64,000 nucleotides of DNA from Streptomyces sp. NBC_00659 (GCF_036226925.1 NZ_CP109031.1:9424001-9488000); one strand, 5' to 3'. Counted from the first letter of the stretch, positions 1-8,812 are shown. The notes: generated by a model from the letters alone, not told the origin. Translations and numbers: made by a program.

Positions 1-348
1 CTCCCAGCTCCAGCGCGGGGAGGCCGGACACTGTGGCGGTGCGTTCTCCGCGCCGCTCAGGTCCTTGCCCTGGAGAGCTGCGAACATGGTGAGAGTAACC
101 AGCTCGTCAATGGCAAGCGCGGTCTGACGCGCACACTGCGAGACCAGGTTGGACATCAGGTCGATGCCGCCCTTGGTCTGGAGCTGGTGAAGAGCGTCGA
201 TCTCTAGGCGGAAGCTGGAGCCCTTCGCGACGGTCATCTTCATGTACTCAAGGACCGAGTGGTCGACAGCGCCGATCTCGCCGTAAGCCTTCACCAGGCC
301 CTTGTCAGTGATTCCTAATGCGGCTTGACAGACCGCATTAGGAATCAC
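1..348 (-). CDS. Partial gene of unknown function, runs off the left edge
   Basis: A stop-free minus-strand frame runs from about position 348 to the window edge. It reads like real protein around 300-60, with mixed helix-forming residues (for example KAYGEIGAVDHSVLEYMK). A GTG at 346-348 inside the flanking hairpin is one possible start, but the frame stays open further upstream, so the 5' end is not settled. I do not recognise the family. The 3' end lies outside the window. Confidence 0.4.
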   Translation of the reverse strand, partial: MIPNAVCQAALGITDKGLVKAYGEIGAVDHSVLEYMKMTVAKGSSFRLEIDALHQLQTKGGIDLMSNLVSQCARQTALAIDELVTLTMFAALQGKDLSGAENAPPQCPASPRWSWE

Positions 349-350
349 TG
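306..350. repeat. Perfect 18-bp inverted repeat (hairpin)
   Basis: Arms 306-323 (CAGTGATTCCTAATGCGG) and 333-350 are exact reverse complements around a 9-nt loop. The stem is much more AT-rich than its surroundings, unlike a GC-rich terminator, and it overlaps the 5' part of the partial gene at 1-348. It could be an operator, an element end, or a junction hairpin. Confidence 0.8.
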
Positions 351-843
351 ATCGCCCTCTTCTCCCTCGGCAAGCCGGCAGGCTCGCTAGCCCGAACAAG
401 CACTGGCCCCAAACGGGAACGGCCAAGTGCTGTGACCACAAAGGTGTACGACGGCAATGGCAGCGCCCAACTGGCAGACCAGTCGAGTGGAACGTCGGTC
501 GTCGTATCAGGCCGGTGGACTGCTCTCGTGAACGGGTCTTGCGGCTGAAGGGTGTTGTCCACCCGTCAAGAGAGCGAGCGCTCCAGAGTGTTCAACACGC
601 CGTCATAATTGTGGTGTTCAGGCACGGGCAGCGGGTCTATCGGCGACTTCACGAGCCTGTCGATACGCCGCACCGGCACCAGTAAGATCGAAAATTTTGT
701 AATACACCAGATTGCGACCTGAGCGAGTAGAGCTGCATCCGAGTCTGGTGCATGCACGGCGGCGCCGACGGCCTCCCCGAGATGCAGCCTGGATGGGGGA
801 AGCGCACGATGAGAAAAGGGCACCATCCTTCGAGGTGATCAGG
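351..843. other. No supported gene
   Basis: Only short overlapping frames without a convincing start or composition are present. The stretch probably holds the promoter of the secreted protein that begins at 844. Confidence 0.5.
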
Positions 844-1266
844 ATGCGACGCGTACTTACCGCCCTAGCGGCCCTGGCTCTTCCGATTTCCCTTGTAGCA
901 GCGCCGGCTGTAGCGGCGTCACAGAGCCCTGCAACCACCGCAGTGGCCAGCGCTCAAGGCATGCACAATTTGAAGCGTCCAACAAACTTCGTCGATCAAG
1001 GCCCGGTTGACGTCTGTAACTACACCGATAGCCGACCGAGCCTTCGTCTCGGGGCATCCGGGCAAGCAGTCCAACAGGCTCAGTGTTACCTGAATCAGGC
1101 TGTAAGCGCAGGCCTGGACGAGGATGGAGACTTTGGCCCGGTCACTCGTTCCGCAACAGAGGACTTCCAACGATGTGCCGATATTGTCGTTGACGGGCGC
1201 ATCGGAGCTCAGACTTGGTCGTTCCTTTCCTTCTGGGCCAACGCGCCAGATGCTCCCTTCTGCTGA
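844..1266 (+). CDS. Secreted peptidoglycan-binding-domain protein
   Basis: 140 aa. The start is ATG 844, preceded by GAGGTG; the frame opens earlier, at 712, but only from 844 does it begin with a clean Sec signal (MRRVLTALAALALPISLVAA, cleavage near AVAA-SQS). The mature part (residues about 60-135) has the PG_binding_1 pattern: LRLGASGQAVQQAQ, then DEDGDFGPVTRSATEDFQR, then VDGRIGAQTW. Such domains hold exported proteins at the cell wall. No catalytic domain is attached, so the role may be wall adhesion or inhibition. Cysteines at both ends of the mature domain suggest a disulfide. Confidence 0.82.
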   Translation: MRRVLTALAALALPISLVAAPAVAASQSPATTAVASAQGMHNLKRPTNFVDQGPVDVCNYTDSRPSLRLGASGQAVQQAQCYLNQAVSAGLDEDGDFGPVTRSATEDFQRCADIVVDGRIGAQTWSFLSFWANAPDAPFC

Positions 1267-1392
1267 TGGACCCCGGGTGACTCTGTACCAGGGCATGGTG
1301 CCGCGCCATGAGTGATCGGTGCACCTCGCTGGCCGAGGCAACTCCTGGGTACCAACAGCTAAGTGGGAACTCCTGCCGAAGGGAGATTCTAG

Positions 1393-2184
1393 ATGCTCGG
1401 GAAACTAGCTCCGTTCTTCGGGACAGCAGTTCTCTTCTTTGGCATAGGAGTACCTCACGAAACTGTCAGTGCCAGGCAGATGGCCCCCGAATATTGTCGA
1501 GATCTCTACTTCTTTGGCGGGCATGGCCTTGCTGAAGGGGGAGAGGACGACTGGGGTCCTACAGTCAAAAATGTGTACGACAATTACGAAAAAGGCATAC
1601 ATGATGCCGACCCTGATGTTTCGGTGGATGGCGAAGCTATTGCATACCCAAGGGTAGAGTTCCCAGATTGGGTACGACTCGTGCGGGCGAGGTTCAGTAG
1701 ACAGCAAGAGGAAGAGGTGATTGATGGGTCCATAGCGCTGAACAACCAGCTCACGGAGAGATACAAGGCTTGCCCGGGTGAGCGCTTTATTCTCGTCGGA
1801 TATTCAGAGGGGGCATGGGTGATTCACGACTATCTCAAAAATCTTGGCGCCGGAGCCCTCGATAGAATTGCTGGTGTCGCGCTGCTTGGTGATCCCCAAT
1901 ATGTCAGAACTGGAATTATTCCGAAATTGTATCCCAATCACGCAATCGCCCCCTACTTCCCTCCAGCCCTCCAGGAGAGGGCCGCCAGCTGGTGTGTTTC
2001 CTACAATCTTCCAGCCGCAAAGCGCACTGTATTTGATCCCATCTGCCATTTCTCAGGACCCGACGTAACGAACTGCCTAAAAGCTACTCAAGGCGATATT
2101 GGTGAAAGCTGGTGTCCACATCTTCGCTACGTCGAGACGGGCGGAACCAAGCGGGCTGCCGACTTTCTCATCGGTGTGAGCTGA
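1393..2184 (+). CDS. Secreted cutinase-family serine esterase
   Basis: 263 aa with an N-terminal hydrophobic export segment (residues 5-20). ATG 1393 follows GGGAG at a spacing of 8. The alpha/beta-hydrolase nucleophile elbow GYSEG puts the catalytic Ser at 138. FDPIC (Asp215) and CPHLRY (His243) complete a triad in the order and spacing of cutinases, and the paired Cys fit the disulfides of that family. Cutinases hydrolyse cutin, polyesters or acyl-glycerols outside the cell. Sequence around the triad is unusual (GYSEG rather than GYSQG), so the substrate is uncertain. It lies in a run of same-strand surface-protein genes. Confidence 0.8.
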   Translation: MLGKLAPFFGTAVLFFGIGVPHETVSARQMAPEYCRDLYFFGGHGLAEGGEDDWGPTVKNVYDNYEKGIHDADPDVSVDGEAIAYPRVEFPDWVRLVRARFSRQQEEEVIDGSIALNNQLTERYKACPGERFILVGYSEGAWVIHDYLKNLGAGALDRIAGVALLGDPQYVRTGIIPKLYPNHAIAPYFPPALQERAASWCVSYNLPAAKRTVFDPICHFSGPDVTNCLKATQGDIGESWCPHLRYVETGGTKRAADFLIGVS

Positions 2185-2237
2185 AAGCCGAAACTTGCTG
2201 TGACGTCGCTCGGGCCCCGGCGCAAGGAGCGTGATGG

Positions 2238-2771
2238 ATGATGACAGAGATGGTTAACTGTCCGCATTGCGGTGCGGTGGCCACCCAAGAAGATTCCTTC
2301 TGTGCCATTTGCGGGCGACGGATCAGGCCGGAAGGTGTCATTAACGCGCATGAACCGATACCTGTATCAAGTCCGGAGCCTGCACCCCTTGCTACTCCGG
2401 GGCAAGTGCATGCCAACCAAGCAGAGATCGCTCCTCACGCTCTTTACGCGGAATATGATTCCCGAAAGCTCACTGTACTGACAGGGTATGTGGCGGGTGT
2501 CATTGGTTTTCCTGTCGGCTTGCATAGACTGTACGCCGGGAAACCGCTATGGTGGATCTATTTGATTCTTTTCATCCTGGGGGCCATCGGAAGCTTCATT
2601 CTCGTCGGCTTCGTCTTCTTTGGAGTCATGTTCATCTGGTGGATTGTTGACATGGCGCTGATGAAAGAATGGGTGGAGTCGCACAATCAGACTCTTCGCC
2701 ACCAGATCTTCAACTGGGCGCGGGAAGTCGAAAGGAATCCCCACTCGGACTGGGGGACGCGAGTTGGCTGA
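2238..2771 (+). CDS. Zinc-ribbon TM2-domain membrane protein
   Basis: 177 aa. ATG 2238 has AAGGAG 8 nt upstream. The N-terminus has two CxxC knuckles (CPHCG at 8-12, CAICG), a small zinc ribbon. After a Pro-rich linker comes a TM2 domain (residues about 77-145): two hydrophobic helices, a GFPVGLHRLYAGK turn and a conserved Asp in the second helix (WWIVDMALM). TM2 proteins are small bitopic or hairpin membrane proteins of mostly unknown role. The following gene also starts with zinc ribbons and has a membrane helix, so the two may work together. Confidence 0.8.
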   Translation: MMTEMVNCPHCGAVATQEDSFCAICGRRIRPEGVINAHEPIPVSSPEPAPLATPGQVHANQAEIAPHALYAEYDSRKLTVLTGYVAGVIGFPVGLHRLYAGKPLWWIYLILFILGAIGSFILVGFVFFGVMFIWWIVDMALMKEWVESHNQTLRHQIFNWAREVERNPHSDWGTRVG

Positions 2772-2854
2772 CACCCTATTGCGGCGAAACCCGATTCTGG
2801 TATCGGATGACGCGGCTTGAAATCAGAAAGACTCAGATCATTCGGGAGTCATCG

Positions 2855-3607
2855 GTGGCAGGCCAAGCGGGACTCCATTGCGTGAACGGACATACTCCGC
2901 CACCAGAAAAGGAGGCATCTAAGTTCTGCACGATTTGCGGCACCCCTATAGTGATCACTTGCCCCAATGGGCACGAGGTCAAGCCAGCTCCCTACTGCAG
3001 CGTGTGCGGTGCGTCCTGGCCTTCCAGCGATCTACCTGGCAGTGATGAGCCCCTCGAACCATCACTGCCGCCGACCAGTCCGCAGAACCCTCGACGCGCG
3101 CCACCAGTTTTCCTGATCGTCGGAGCAGTGCTAATGGCCGTACTCGTCGGTGCTGGGGTCTATTTCGGCATGTCCCGGCAGGACAACTCAGGCTCTGGAC
3201 CTGAGCTGAGCACACCCGTACAGACAGCGCAGACACCCTCGGCGCAGGCTGCCAGCGAGGTTCCGCAGGAATACCTCGGCACCTGGGACAGCACCATCGA
3301 CAATGCCACAGGGCACCACACCCGCCGTCTCGTCATCCAGCAAGGCGGGGTCGGCGATCCGGTGCTCTTGCTTACAGCGGACGGTCCCACCAAAAACGGT
3401 GGAACGTACCACTGCGGATTCACGGCCGAGCTGGCCTCAGTACCCACGAGTAACGGGCCCCTCCGCATTGAGTCCTCCGCGGTGACCGTTGCTGAACCGG
3501 TGTCAGCCTGCAGGCCGGGCGGCGCCAGCACCATCACTCTGCTGTCCGACGGCAGACTCCGGCGCGCAGACGGCAGTGAGCAGTTGATTTACACAAAGGC
3601 AGACTGA
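2855..3607 (+). CDS. Double zinc-ribbon, single-pass membrane protein
   Basis: About 250 aa. I prefer GTG 2855 (GGGAG 6 nt upstream) to the in-frame ATG at 2807 and earlier codons that overlap the previous gene; it puts the zinc ribbon at the N-terminus. Two ribbons follow: C..C / CTIC and CPNGH / CSVC. A Pro-rich linker leads to one membrane helix (VFLIVGAVLMAVLVGAGVYF) and then an external domain of about 140 aa that begins EYLGTWDS and contains two Cys. This is a cytoplasmic metal-binding head with an extracellular domain of unknown function, one gene after the TM2 protein. Confidence 0.7.
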   Translation: MAGQAGLHCVNGHTPPPEKEASKFCTICGTPIVITCPNGHEVKPAPYCSVCGASWPSSDLPGSDEPLEPSLPPTSPQNPRRAPPVFLIVGAVLMAVLVGAGVYFGMSRQDNSGSGPELSTPVQTAQTPSAQAASEVPQEYLGTWDSTIDNATGHHTRRLVIQQGGVGDPVLLLTADGPTKNGGTYHCGFTAELASVPTSNGPLRIESSAVTVAEPVSACRPGGASTITLLSDGRLRRADGSEQLIYTKAD

Positions 3608-3628
3608 ACGCTGGGCGACTGCCTCTTT

Positions 3629-5243
3629 CCTAACTTGATCTTTAACTTGTGCGGCGTGGTCGTGGGGTAGTTGGCTTCGTCTTTTGCCGCTTCGCTGAGT
3701 GTCTTCTGGCGGATGTGTGCACGTCGTAGCGTGGTGTGGGCCAGGTGTTCTTCTGGCCTGGTGGCCGCCCGGTGCCAGGGCGGGAGGGTTTCGGTGCCTG
3801 GGCTGGGCAGGCGGCTTGTGGGCGGATGTGCCGAAAGTCGCGGCGGACGCGGGCCGGGGTGAGCCTGTCCGGGGAACTCGGTTTCTCCCAGGGGTGGCGG
3901 CGGTCGGCGGCCAGGGTGCGGGCCAGTCGCAGTTGGGTGTAGACAGCCAGGACGAGCCAGGTCCAGCGGTCGGCCGCTTCCGGAGTACGGATCTTGGGGC
4001 AGGTCCAGCCGAGGGTTTGTTTGAACAGGCGGAAGGTGTGCTCGATGTCGAAGCGTCGCAGGTAGGCCTGCCAGAGTCGGTCGGTGTCCGCAGGAGTGGC
4101 GTCGGTGCCCGACCACCACAGCCAGACCGGCTTTGGAGTGGCTCCACTGGGCAGGTGGCTGATGTCCAGACGGATCACTGTGCCTTCGACGATCGGCAGG
4201 GTTGCGTCGGCTGCCGCCCAGGACGAGCGATGGGTGAGTTTCGGGTGCAACCGGTCCCAGGAGCGGGCGAGTGCGGTGCTGTAGAGGCGCGTGTGGTTGA
4301 GAGTTTCGACGTCCGGTGTGCCCCAGGTGTCGGGCCGGCCGAAGACGAACTCGGCGCCGTGTCGGGGTGGCCGGCCTGTGGTGTGCGGCTGCCGGGTTGG
4401 GATGGACCTGCGCATGACCCGGTCGGACCGCACCCGGGCCAGGACCTGGACGGGCAGGTCCTTGAGCAGGAAGGCCAGACGGGGTGCGTCGTAGCCTGCA
4501 TCGGCGACGATGAGAATGTCCGGGTCGCCCAACTGCCACTGGTCCGCGGCGATGAGCCGTTCGACCAGATCCCGCAGTTGCCCGGCGGTGACGGTGGCGG
4601 TGTCGTCGCCGGGCGCCAGACGCCGCGCGTCCAGGGGTGCGGTCCAGGAGCTGCGGCCCGGCTCGAGCGCGCAAACGATGGAGTAGGGCCAACCCGGGAC
4701 AGGAATGTGCTGGTCCTTGCCCCGCCCGTAGGTGTGACACAGAACCCGCTCCGGTGAGGTGTGAGCAGCGGGCCGCAGCCAGCAGGTGACATCCACGGCC
4801 AGGACCAGCCGGCCGTCGACGGCTCGCGGCAGCGGGACCGAAGCCAGTGCTTCCCGCAGGCGACCAGTGTCGATACGGCCTCGGGCAACAGCGGCATAGA
4901 GGCCACCGTGCCCGCGGCGATGCTCACCCACCAACGACAACCCGACCAGCGACTTCACCGGTCCGTCACCACACAGCACAGCATCGGCCAGCTCGAACAG
5001 CACATCCGAACGGGCTGTGAGACTGGCGTAGAACTCCTCCCGGAAGGATGACAGTTGAACCAACGGATCCCGCCGGGCATCACGATGCAGCAGACTCATC
5101 CTCACGGCCTTCGTACTGAAGATGTGTGTTCCTTGGTCGGATCACAGATTCAGACGAAGGCCGCCTTGCTGTCCGTCACTTCCCTGACCGAGCGATCAAG
5201 TTCGACGCAGCATTCGAGACACCGAGTTAAAGATCAAGTTAGG
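3629..5243. mobile_element. NF041680-type insertion sequence, copy 1
   Basis: Perfect 19-bp terminal inverted repeats at 3629-3647 (CCTAACTTGATCTTTAACT) and 5225-5243 bound a single transposase gene. The transposase stop TAA (3642-3644) lies inside the left repeat. I see no clear target-site duplication. Confidence 0.85.
3642..5105 (-). CDS. Transposase, NF041680-type (DDE, IS4/IS701-like)
   Basis: 487 aa. It begins MRMSLLHRDARRDPLVQLSS and contains the family landmarks VLAVDVTCWLRP, ILIVADAGYD, RSDRVMRR, a long middle domain and the C-terminal YLRRFDIEHTFRLFKQTLGW block with TPEAADRW. Asp in LAVDV, Asp in VADAGYD and Glu in DIEHTF are the expected DDE residues. The frame is intact and lies between intact repeats, so the element may be active. 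A diverged relative lies at 55287-56630. Confidence 0.85.
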   Translation of the reverse strand: MRMSLLHRDARRDPLVQLSSFREEFYASLTARSDVLFELADAVLCGDGPVKSLVGLSLVGEHRRGHGGLYAAVARGRIDTGRLREALASVPLPRAVDGRLVLAVDVTCWLRPAAHTSPERVLCHTYGRGKDQHIPVPGWPYSIVCALEPGRSSWTAPLDARRLAPGDDTATVTAGQLRDLVERLIAADQWQLGDPDILIVADAGYDAPRLAFLLKDLPVQVLARVRSDRVMRRSIPTRQPHTTGRPPRHGAEFVFGRPDTWGTPDVETLNHTRLYSTALARSWDRLHPKLTHRSSWAAADATLPIVEGTVIRLDISHLPSGATPKPVWLWWSGTDATPADTDRLWQAYLRRFDIEHTFRLFKQTLGWTCPKIRTPEAADRWTWLVLAVYTQLRLARTLAADRRHPWEKPSSPDRLTPARVRRDFRHIRPQAACPAQAPKPSRPGTGRPPGQKNTWPTPRYDVHTSARRHSAKRQKTKPTTPRPRRTS

Positions 5244-5616
5244 CCAGGCCAACGAGGCAGCCACGCACAAACCTCGCCATCCGATGGCCTCTGAAGAGAC
5301 GCCATGCCATTGGAATACCGCACAGAGCCAGCCAGATACGTGCGCTGGCGAGGACGTACCTCTCCGGTGTCAGGCGGTGCCACGCGGGGATAGCGCCTGC
5401 CGGTAATCGCTGTCAGGCGGAGACAGCCGAGCAGAGGTAGGGAATTTCGCTCACATCGACCCTTCAGTCGCTCACTGTTCCTGCGCCTCCTGGGACTTGC
5501 TCTTCCCCGGAGAGGTACCAGTGGTCGACAGCGGCAACAGGGCACCCTTGGTCAGTCCGTCGTATGCGAGCGTGCTCGCCCACTGCATCCTCCTCTTCTA
5601 GGAGAGCCAAAAACTG
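5244..5616. other. No intact gene; probable gene remnants
   Basis: Minus-strand frames next to the IS read like the interrupted end of a gene (for example RLFRGHRMARF near 5260-5300), but no start, family or continuous frame can be defined. Confidence 0.35.
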
Positions 5617-5829
5617 ATGGACCGCCTGTTGTTCCACCGTCACCGTGTCCAGGTCCGCCGGCTCAAGGGTCACATCGGACACGACCTCAACGAGACCGCC
5701 GACGTTCTTGCCGGCCTCGCTCTCCGTCGCGCCAACGGCCGGATCCCTTCCTCCGCCGCGCGGAAGGAGGAGGCACGGATCCTACGCTCGCTCGGCTCCG
5801 GAGCCGGCCCCTTCTCGGTCGCTGTCTGA
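5617..5829 (+). pseudogene. C-terminal remnant of an RNase H-like protein
   Basis: The frame contains LKGHIGHDLNETADVLAG, which matches the K-G-H-x-G-x-x-x-N-E-x-A-D motif near the C-terminus of RNase HI-type nucleases. A TAG just upstream closes the frame, so the catalytic N-terminal two-thirds is missing or out of frame. About 40 residues follow that look unrelated. I call it a fragment. Confidence 0.45.
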
Positions 5830-5948
5830 GCCCGTGGTCCGATGCGGACATGGGAAGGGACTCTCGGATGAAGGCAAAGGTCGCCGCGTCGAAAGAGGCG
5901 GCGTCGAAGGCGTCGCCTAGTGCTGCTCCGCGCAAGTTCGTGGAGGGG

Positions 5949-7037
5949 TCAGGTCGCCTCTTTGCGCGGGGTGCCCGCGTAGGTCCAGCAGAACGGGCGG
6001 GTGTGTTCGTTCCGCTTGATCACCCAGGCGTCCATCTTGTCGATCAGGTCGTCGCGGCTGGTGAAGTCGCCGTGGCGGAGGACGGCGCGGGTCAGGGCGG
6101 AGAAGACGAGTTCGACCTGGTTGAGCCAGGAGGCGTGGGGCGGGGTCCAGTGGACGTGCCAGCGCGGGTGGGCGGCGAGCCAGGCCCGGGTGTGTCTGGC
6201 GGTGTGCGAGGAGCCGTTGTCGAGGACCAGGTGGATGTCCTTGTCGTGGGGCAGGAGGCGGTCGAGCCGGTCCAGGAAGGCGGTGAAGGTGGCGGCGTCG
6301 TTGCGCTGGATGGTCTCGGTCAGGGTCTGCCCGCTGGTGACGTCGAGGGCGGCGATGATCGAGGCGGTGCTGTGGCGGCGGTACTCGAACTCGTATCGGG
6401 CTGCCCGGCCTGGCCGCGGCGGCTGGGAGGGGTGGCGGCGTTCGCGGGCCTAAATCGCGGTCTTCTCGTCGATGGACAGCACGATCGCCCCGGTCGGCGG
6501 GTTGCGGTAGAGGCCGCAGATGTCCCTGGCGCGGTCCCAGAAGTCGGGGGTGTCGCGGCGGGTGAGCCAGCTGGTGACTTTGTGCGGCTTGAGGTCCAGG
6601 CCGGCCAGGATGCGGCCGGCCTGGGAGGCGGAGATCGGCGCGAGGACGGTGCTCGCGACCCGGGTGGCGATCGCCGCGTGGGTCCAGGTGGCGGCGGGTC
6701 CCGGCGGCGTGCTGGTGGCCGCGGCGACCACGGCGACGCGGACGAGGTCGTCGTAGCGGCGCGGTCGGCCCGAGCGGGCGGCGTCCTTGAGCCCCTTCAG
6801 TCCGAGCTTGGCGAACCGACCTCGCCACTTGCGGACGGTGTTCACGCTTACCGCCAGTTGGCCGGCGATCGCCGCGTTGCCCGCCCCGTCGGCCGCGGTC
6901 AGCGCGATCTTGGCCGGGAGTACCTGCCGGACCTGCGCTTTCGCTGAGGACGCGACCCGCAGCAGCATCTCGCGCGTCTCATCGTCCAGCTCTACGGCCA
7001 CCGCCGAACCCCGCCCCGATCCCGCCCTCACAGCCAT
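5949..7037 (-). pseudogene. IS630 transposase with an in-frame amber codon
   Basis: The full frame is 362 codons. The N-terminus has a helix-turn-helix (NAAIAGQLAVSVNTVRKWRGRF) and the DDE domain begins SIDEKTAI. At 6450-6452 the next codon is TAG where relatives carry CAG (IQARERRHPSQ), a C-to-T change. Without a shift the frame continues as ARERRHPSQPP, then the second Asp (HLVLDNGSSH) and the third acidic residue (LNQVELVFSAL), ending EAT-stop in the terminal repeat. The element is therefore non-autonomous unless the stop is suppressed. Confidence 0.88.
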
Positions 7038-7079
7038 TGATCATGGCGGAGCGGCGGCCGGGTTCGACAGGATGGGTCC

Positions 7080-7409
7080 GTGCCGAAGAACCCGCCCGAG
7101 TCCATGCAGCACCACCTGAGCCAGCGGCTGAACACCCGTGCTGCCGAGCACTGGCCGCAGCTGGCCCGGGTCCACGTGCGCTTCCGGACGGGCTTCGCCT
7201 ACGTGGACGGCGAGTTGAACGACGGCGAACGGCTGCCTCTGGCCCGGTTGCGCTTCGTCGGCGTCCTGCACACGTGGGGTTTCGCCCTCTACCTCGCCAG
7301 CCGAGACGGCTACCAGGACAACTTCCTCCCCAACGGACTCCCATCCGGCAGCCCCGAAGAATGCCTGGACTGCGCCTGCGGCCTCTACCTCGACGGCATA
7401 GCAACCTGA
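7080..7409 (+). CDS. Passenger gene of the IS630 element, unknown function
   Basis: 109 aa, intact, lying entirely between the IS630 repeats and divergent from the transposase. It begins MPKNPPESMQHHLSQRL, has a central VHVRFRTGFAYVDGEL segment, and ends CACGLYLDGIAT with its TGA in the right repeat. From memory, similar proteins sit beside IS630 transposases in other Streptomyces; I know of no assigned function. It has no helix-turn-helix, signal or membrane helix. The good codon usage and intact frame beside a dead transposase argue that it is a real gene. Confidence 0.75.
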   Translation: MPKNPPESMQHHLSQRLNTRAAEHWPQLARVHVRFRTGFAYVDGELNDGERLPLARLRFVGVLHTWGFALYLASRDGYQDNFLPNGLPSGSPEECLDCACGLYLDGIAT

Positions 7410-7438
7410 CCCCTCCACGAACTTGCGCGGAGCAGCAC

Positions 7439-7785
7439 TAGCGTGACCTGATCACCCATGACCATGGAGGGATATGGCGCGTTATCAGGTCGTTCGCGCC
7501 TGTCCGGCGCACGCGGCCGTCCACCGGACACCGGTGATTTCGCCGATGCCCGCCGGTCCGCCCAGTCCCACAATGACGTCACGGCGAAGGCAGGTGCCAC
7601 ACCTGCCCCACGCACCTCCCGACATACCGTCATCCCACCCGCCGACCACCCCGTCACCGAACCGCGACGACGACAGTGACGGGACACGGCAGCGCGCGAA
7701 CAGTCCCAGCAGTCACCGGAAGTACCGGCAAGCACCGTCGCCAGACTCCGGATCCCCCACACCCCCACCAAGGACGTGACGAGCT
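7439..7785. other. Intergenic, no gene seen
   Basis: I see no supported gene. The 3' half, rich in CACC, CCCC and dinucleotide-poor stretches, is the likely promoter region of the secreted esterase at 7786. Confidence 0.5.
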
Positions 7786-8688
7786 GTGAATCGGCAGACC
7801 TCCCCCACACCCCCCGCCCCGCGCGCGCTCGCCCGGGCCGGGCGTTCACGCCTGATGCGCGCACTGACGACGCTGACGCTGTCGCTCGGCCTCGCGACAG
7901 GTCTGATGTTCGGCTCCTCCGGAACGGCGATGGCCGACGAGATCGGCCAGGCTCCCACCAGTTCCAACATCACCGGCAACGGCAGCTTCACCGTGACCAG
8001 CGCCGCCGTCACCGGCCAGAGCGGCTTCGGCGGGGGCCAGGTCTACTACCCCTCCACGGCCGGCACCTACCCGGTCGTCGCCGTCTCCCCCGGCTTCACC
8101 GCCTCCTGGTCCAGCATCAGCTGGCTCGGCCCCCGACTGGCGTCCTGGGGATTCGTGGTCGTCGGCATCGACACCAACTCCGTCTACGACCAGCCCGCCA
8201 GCCGGGGAACCCAGTTACTGGCCGCGCTGAACTGGGCGGTGAACTCCGCGCCGACCGCGGTCCGGTCACGGGCGGACGGTACCCGGCGCGGGGTGATGGG
8301 TCACTCGATGGGTGGCGGCGGCAGCCTGGAGGCGCTGGCGGCGGACACCACCGGCCTGGTCAAGGCCGCTGTACCGCTGGCCCCCTGGGACAGTGACAAG
8401 ACCTGGAACAACGTCAGTGAGCCGGTGGCCATCGTCGGCGGCCAGTCGGACACCGTCGCATCGCCGAGCAGCCACGCGATCCCCTTCTACAACACGCTCG
8501 CCGGGCAGAAGGAGTACGTCGAGATGTCCGGGGCCTCGCACGGCGCGCCCGCGGCGTCCAACACCACCACCTCCCGGGTGATGGTGTCCTGGTTCAAGCG
8601 CTACCTGAACAACGACACCCGCTTCACCCCGTTCACCTGCGGATATTCCGGCAGCGCCATCTCTTCCTTCCTGACCAACGCCTGCTGA
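7786..8688 (+). CDS. Secreted PET-hydrolase-like polyesterase (type II cutinase fold)
   Basis: 300 aa from GTG 7786 (AAGGA upstream). The signal peptide ends at GTAMA-DE (about residue 50). Triad: Ser174 in GHSMGGGGS, Asp222 in QSDTVAS, His252 in GASHGAP. The oxyanion segment SPGFTA (101-106), the Trp in APWDSDKTW (Trp201) and the C-terminal pair Cys285/Cys300, after WFKRYLNNDTRF, match the bacterial cutinase/PETase family. These enzymes hydrolyse aliphatic and aromatic polyesters outside the cell. GHS rather than GWS and the absence of a second disulfide resemble actinobacterial cutinases. Frame and start look intact. Confidence 0.88.
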   Translation: MNRQTSPTPPAPRALARAGRSRLMRALTTLTLSLGLATGLMFGSSGTAMADEIGQAPTSSNITGNGSFTVTSAAVTGQSGFGGGQVYYPSTAGTYPVVAVSPGFTASWSSISWLGPRLASWGFVVVGIDTNSVYDQPASRGTQLLAALNWAVNSAPTAVRSRADGTRRGVMGHSMGGGGSLEALAADTTGLVKAAVPLAPWDSDKTWNNVSEPVAIVGGQSDTVASPSSHAIPFYNTLAGQKEYVEMSGASHGAPAASNTTTSRVMVSWFKRYLNNDTRFTPFTCGYSGSAISSFLTNAC

Positions 8689-8707
8689 GCAGCCTGCGGG
8701 CGTCGCA

Positions 8708-8738
8708 CGGTGCCCCCGTCCTCCGGGCGGGGGCACCG
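8708..8738. terminator. Hairpin terminator between convergent genes
   Basis: A perfect 11-bp GC stem (CGGTGCCCCCG at 8708-8718 with 8728-8738) and 9-nt loop lie 20 nt after the esterase stop, before the convergent membrane gene. Confidence 0.75.
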
Positions 8739-8812
8739 GTCTGCCGCGGGACCGCGCGTACCGCTGCGGCACGGCTCCACCGGCCGGCCGTCACCCCGGG
8801 TGGCCCGGCGGC

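Larger units (their letters stand above)
5921..7438. mobile_element. IS630-family element with a passenger gene
   Basis: The sequences 5919-5955 and 7404-7440 are perfect reverse complements over 37 bp, including flanking TA dinucleotides, the target duplication of IS630. The element is 1518 bp and holds a minus-strand transposase and a plus-strand second gene, transcribed divergently from the middle. Both reading frames end at a TGA inside the terminal repeat. Confidence 0.9.

Noticed and set aside
8708-8738. The hairpin after the esterase as an attachment or element end.
   Set aside because: GC-rich, located between convergent genes and near the stop codon; a terminator is the simpler reading.
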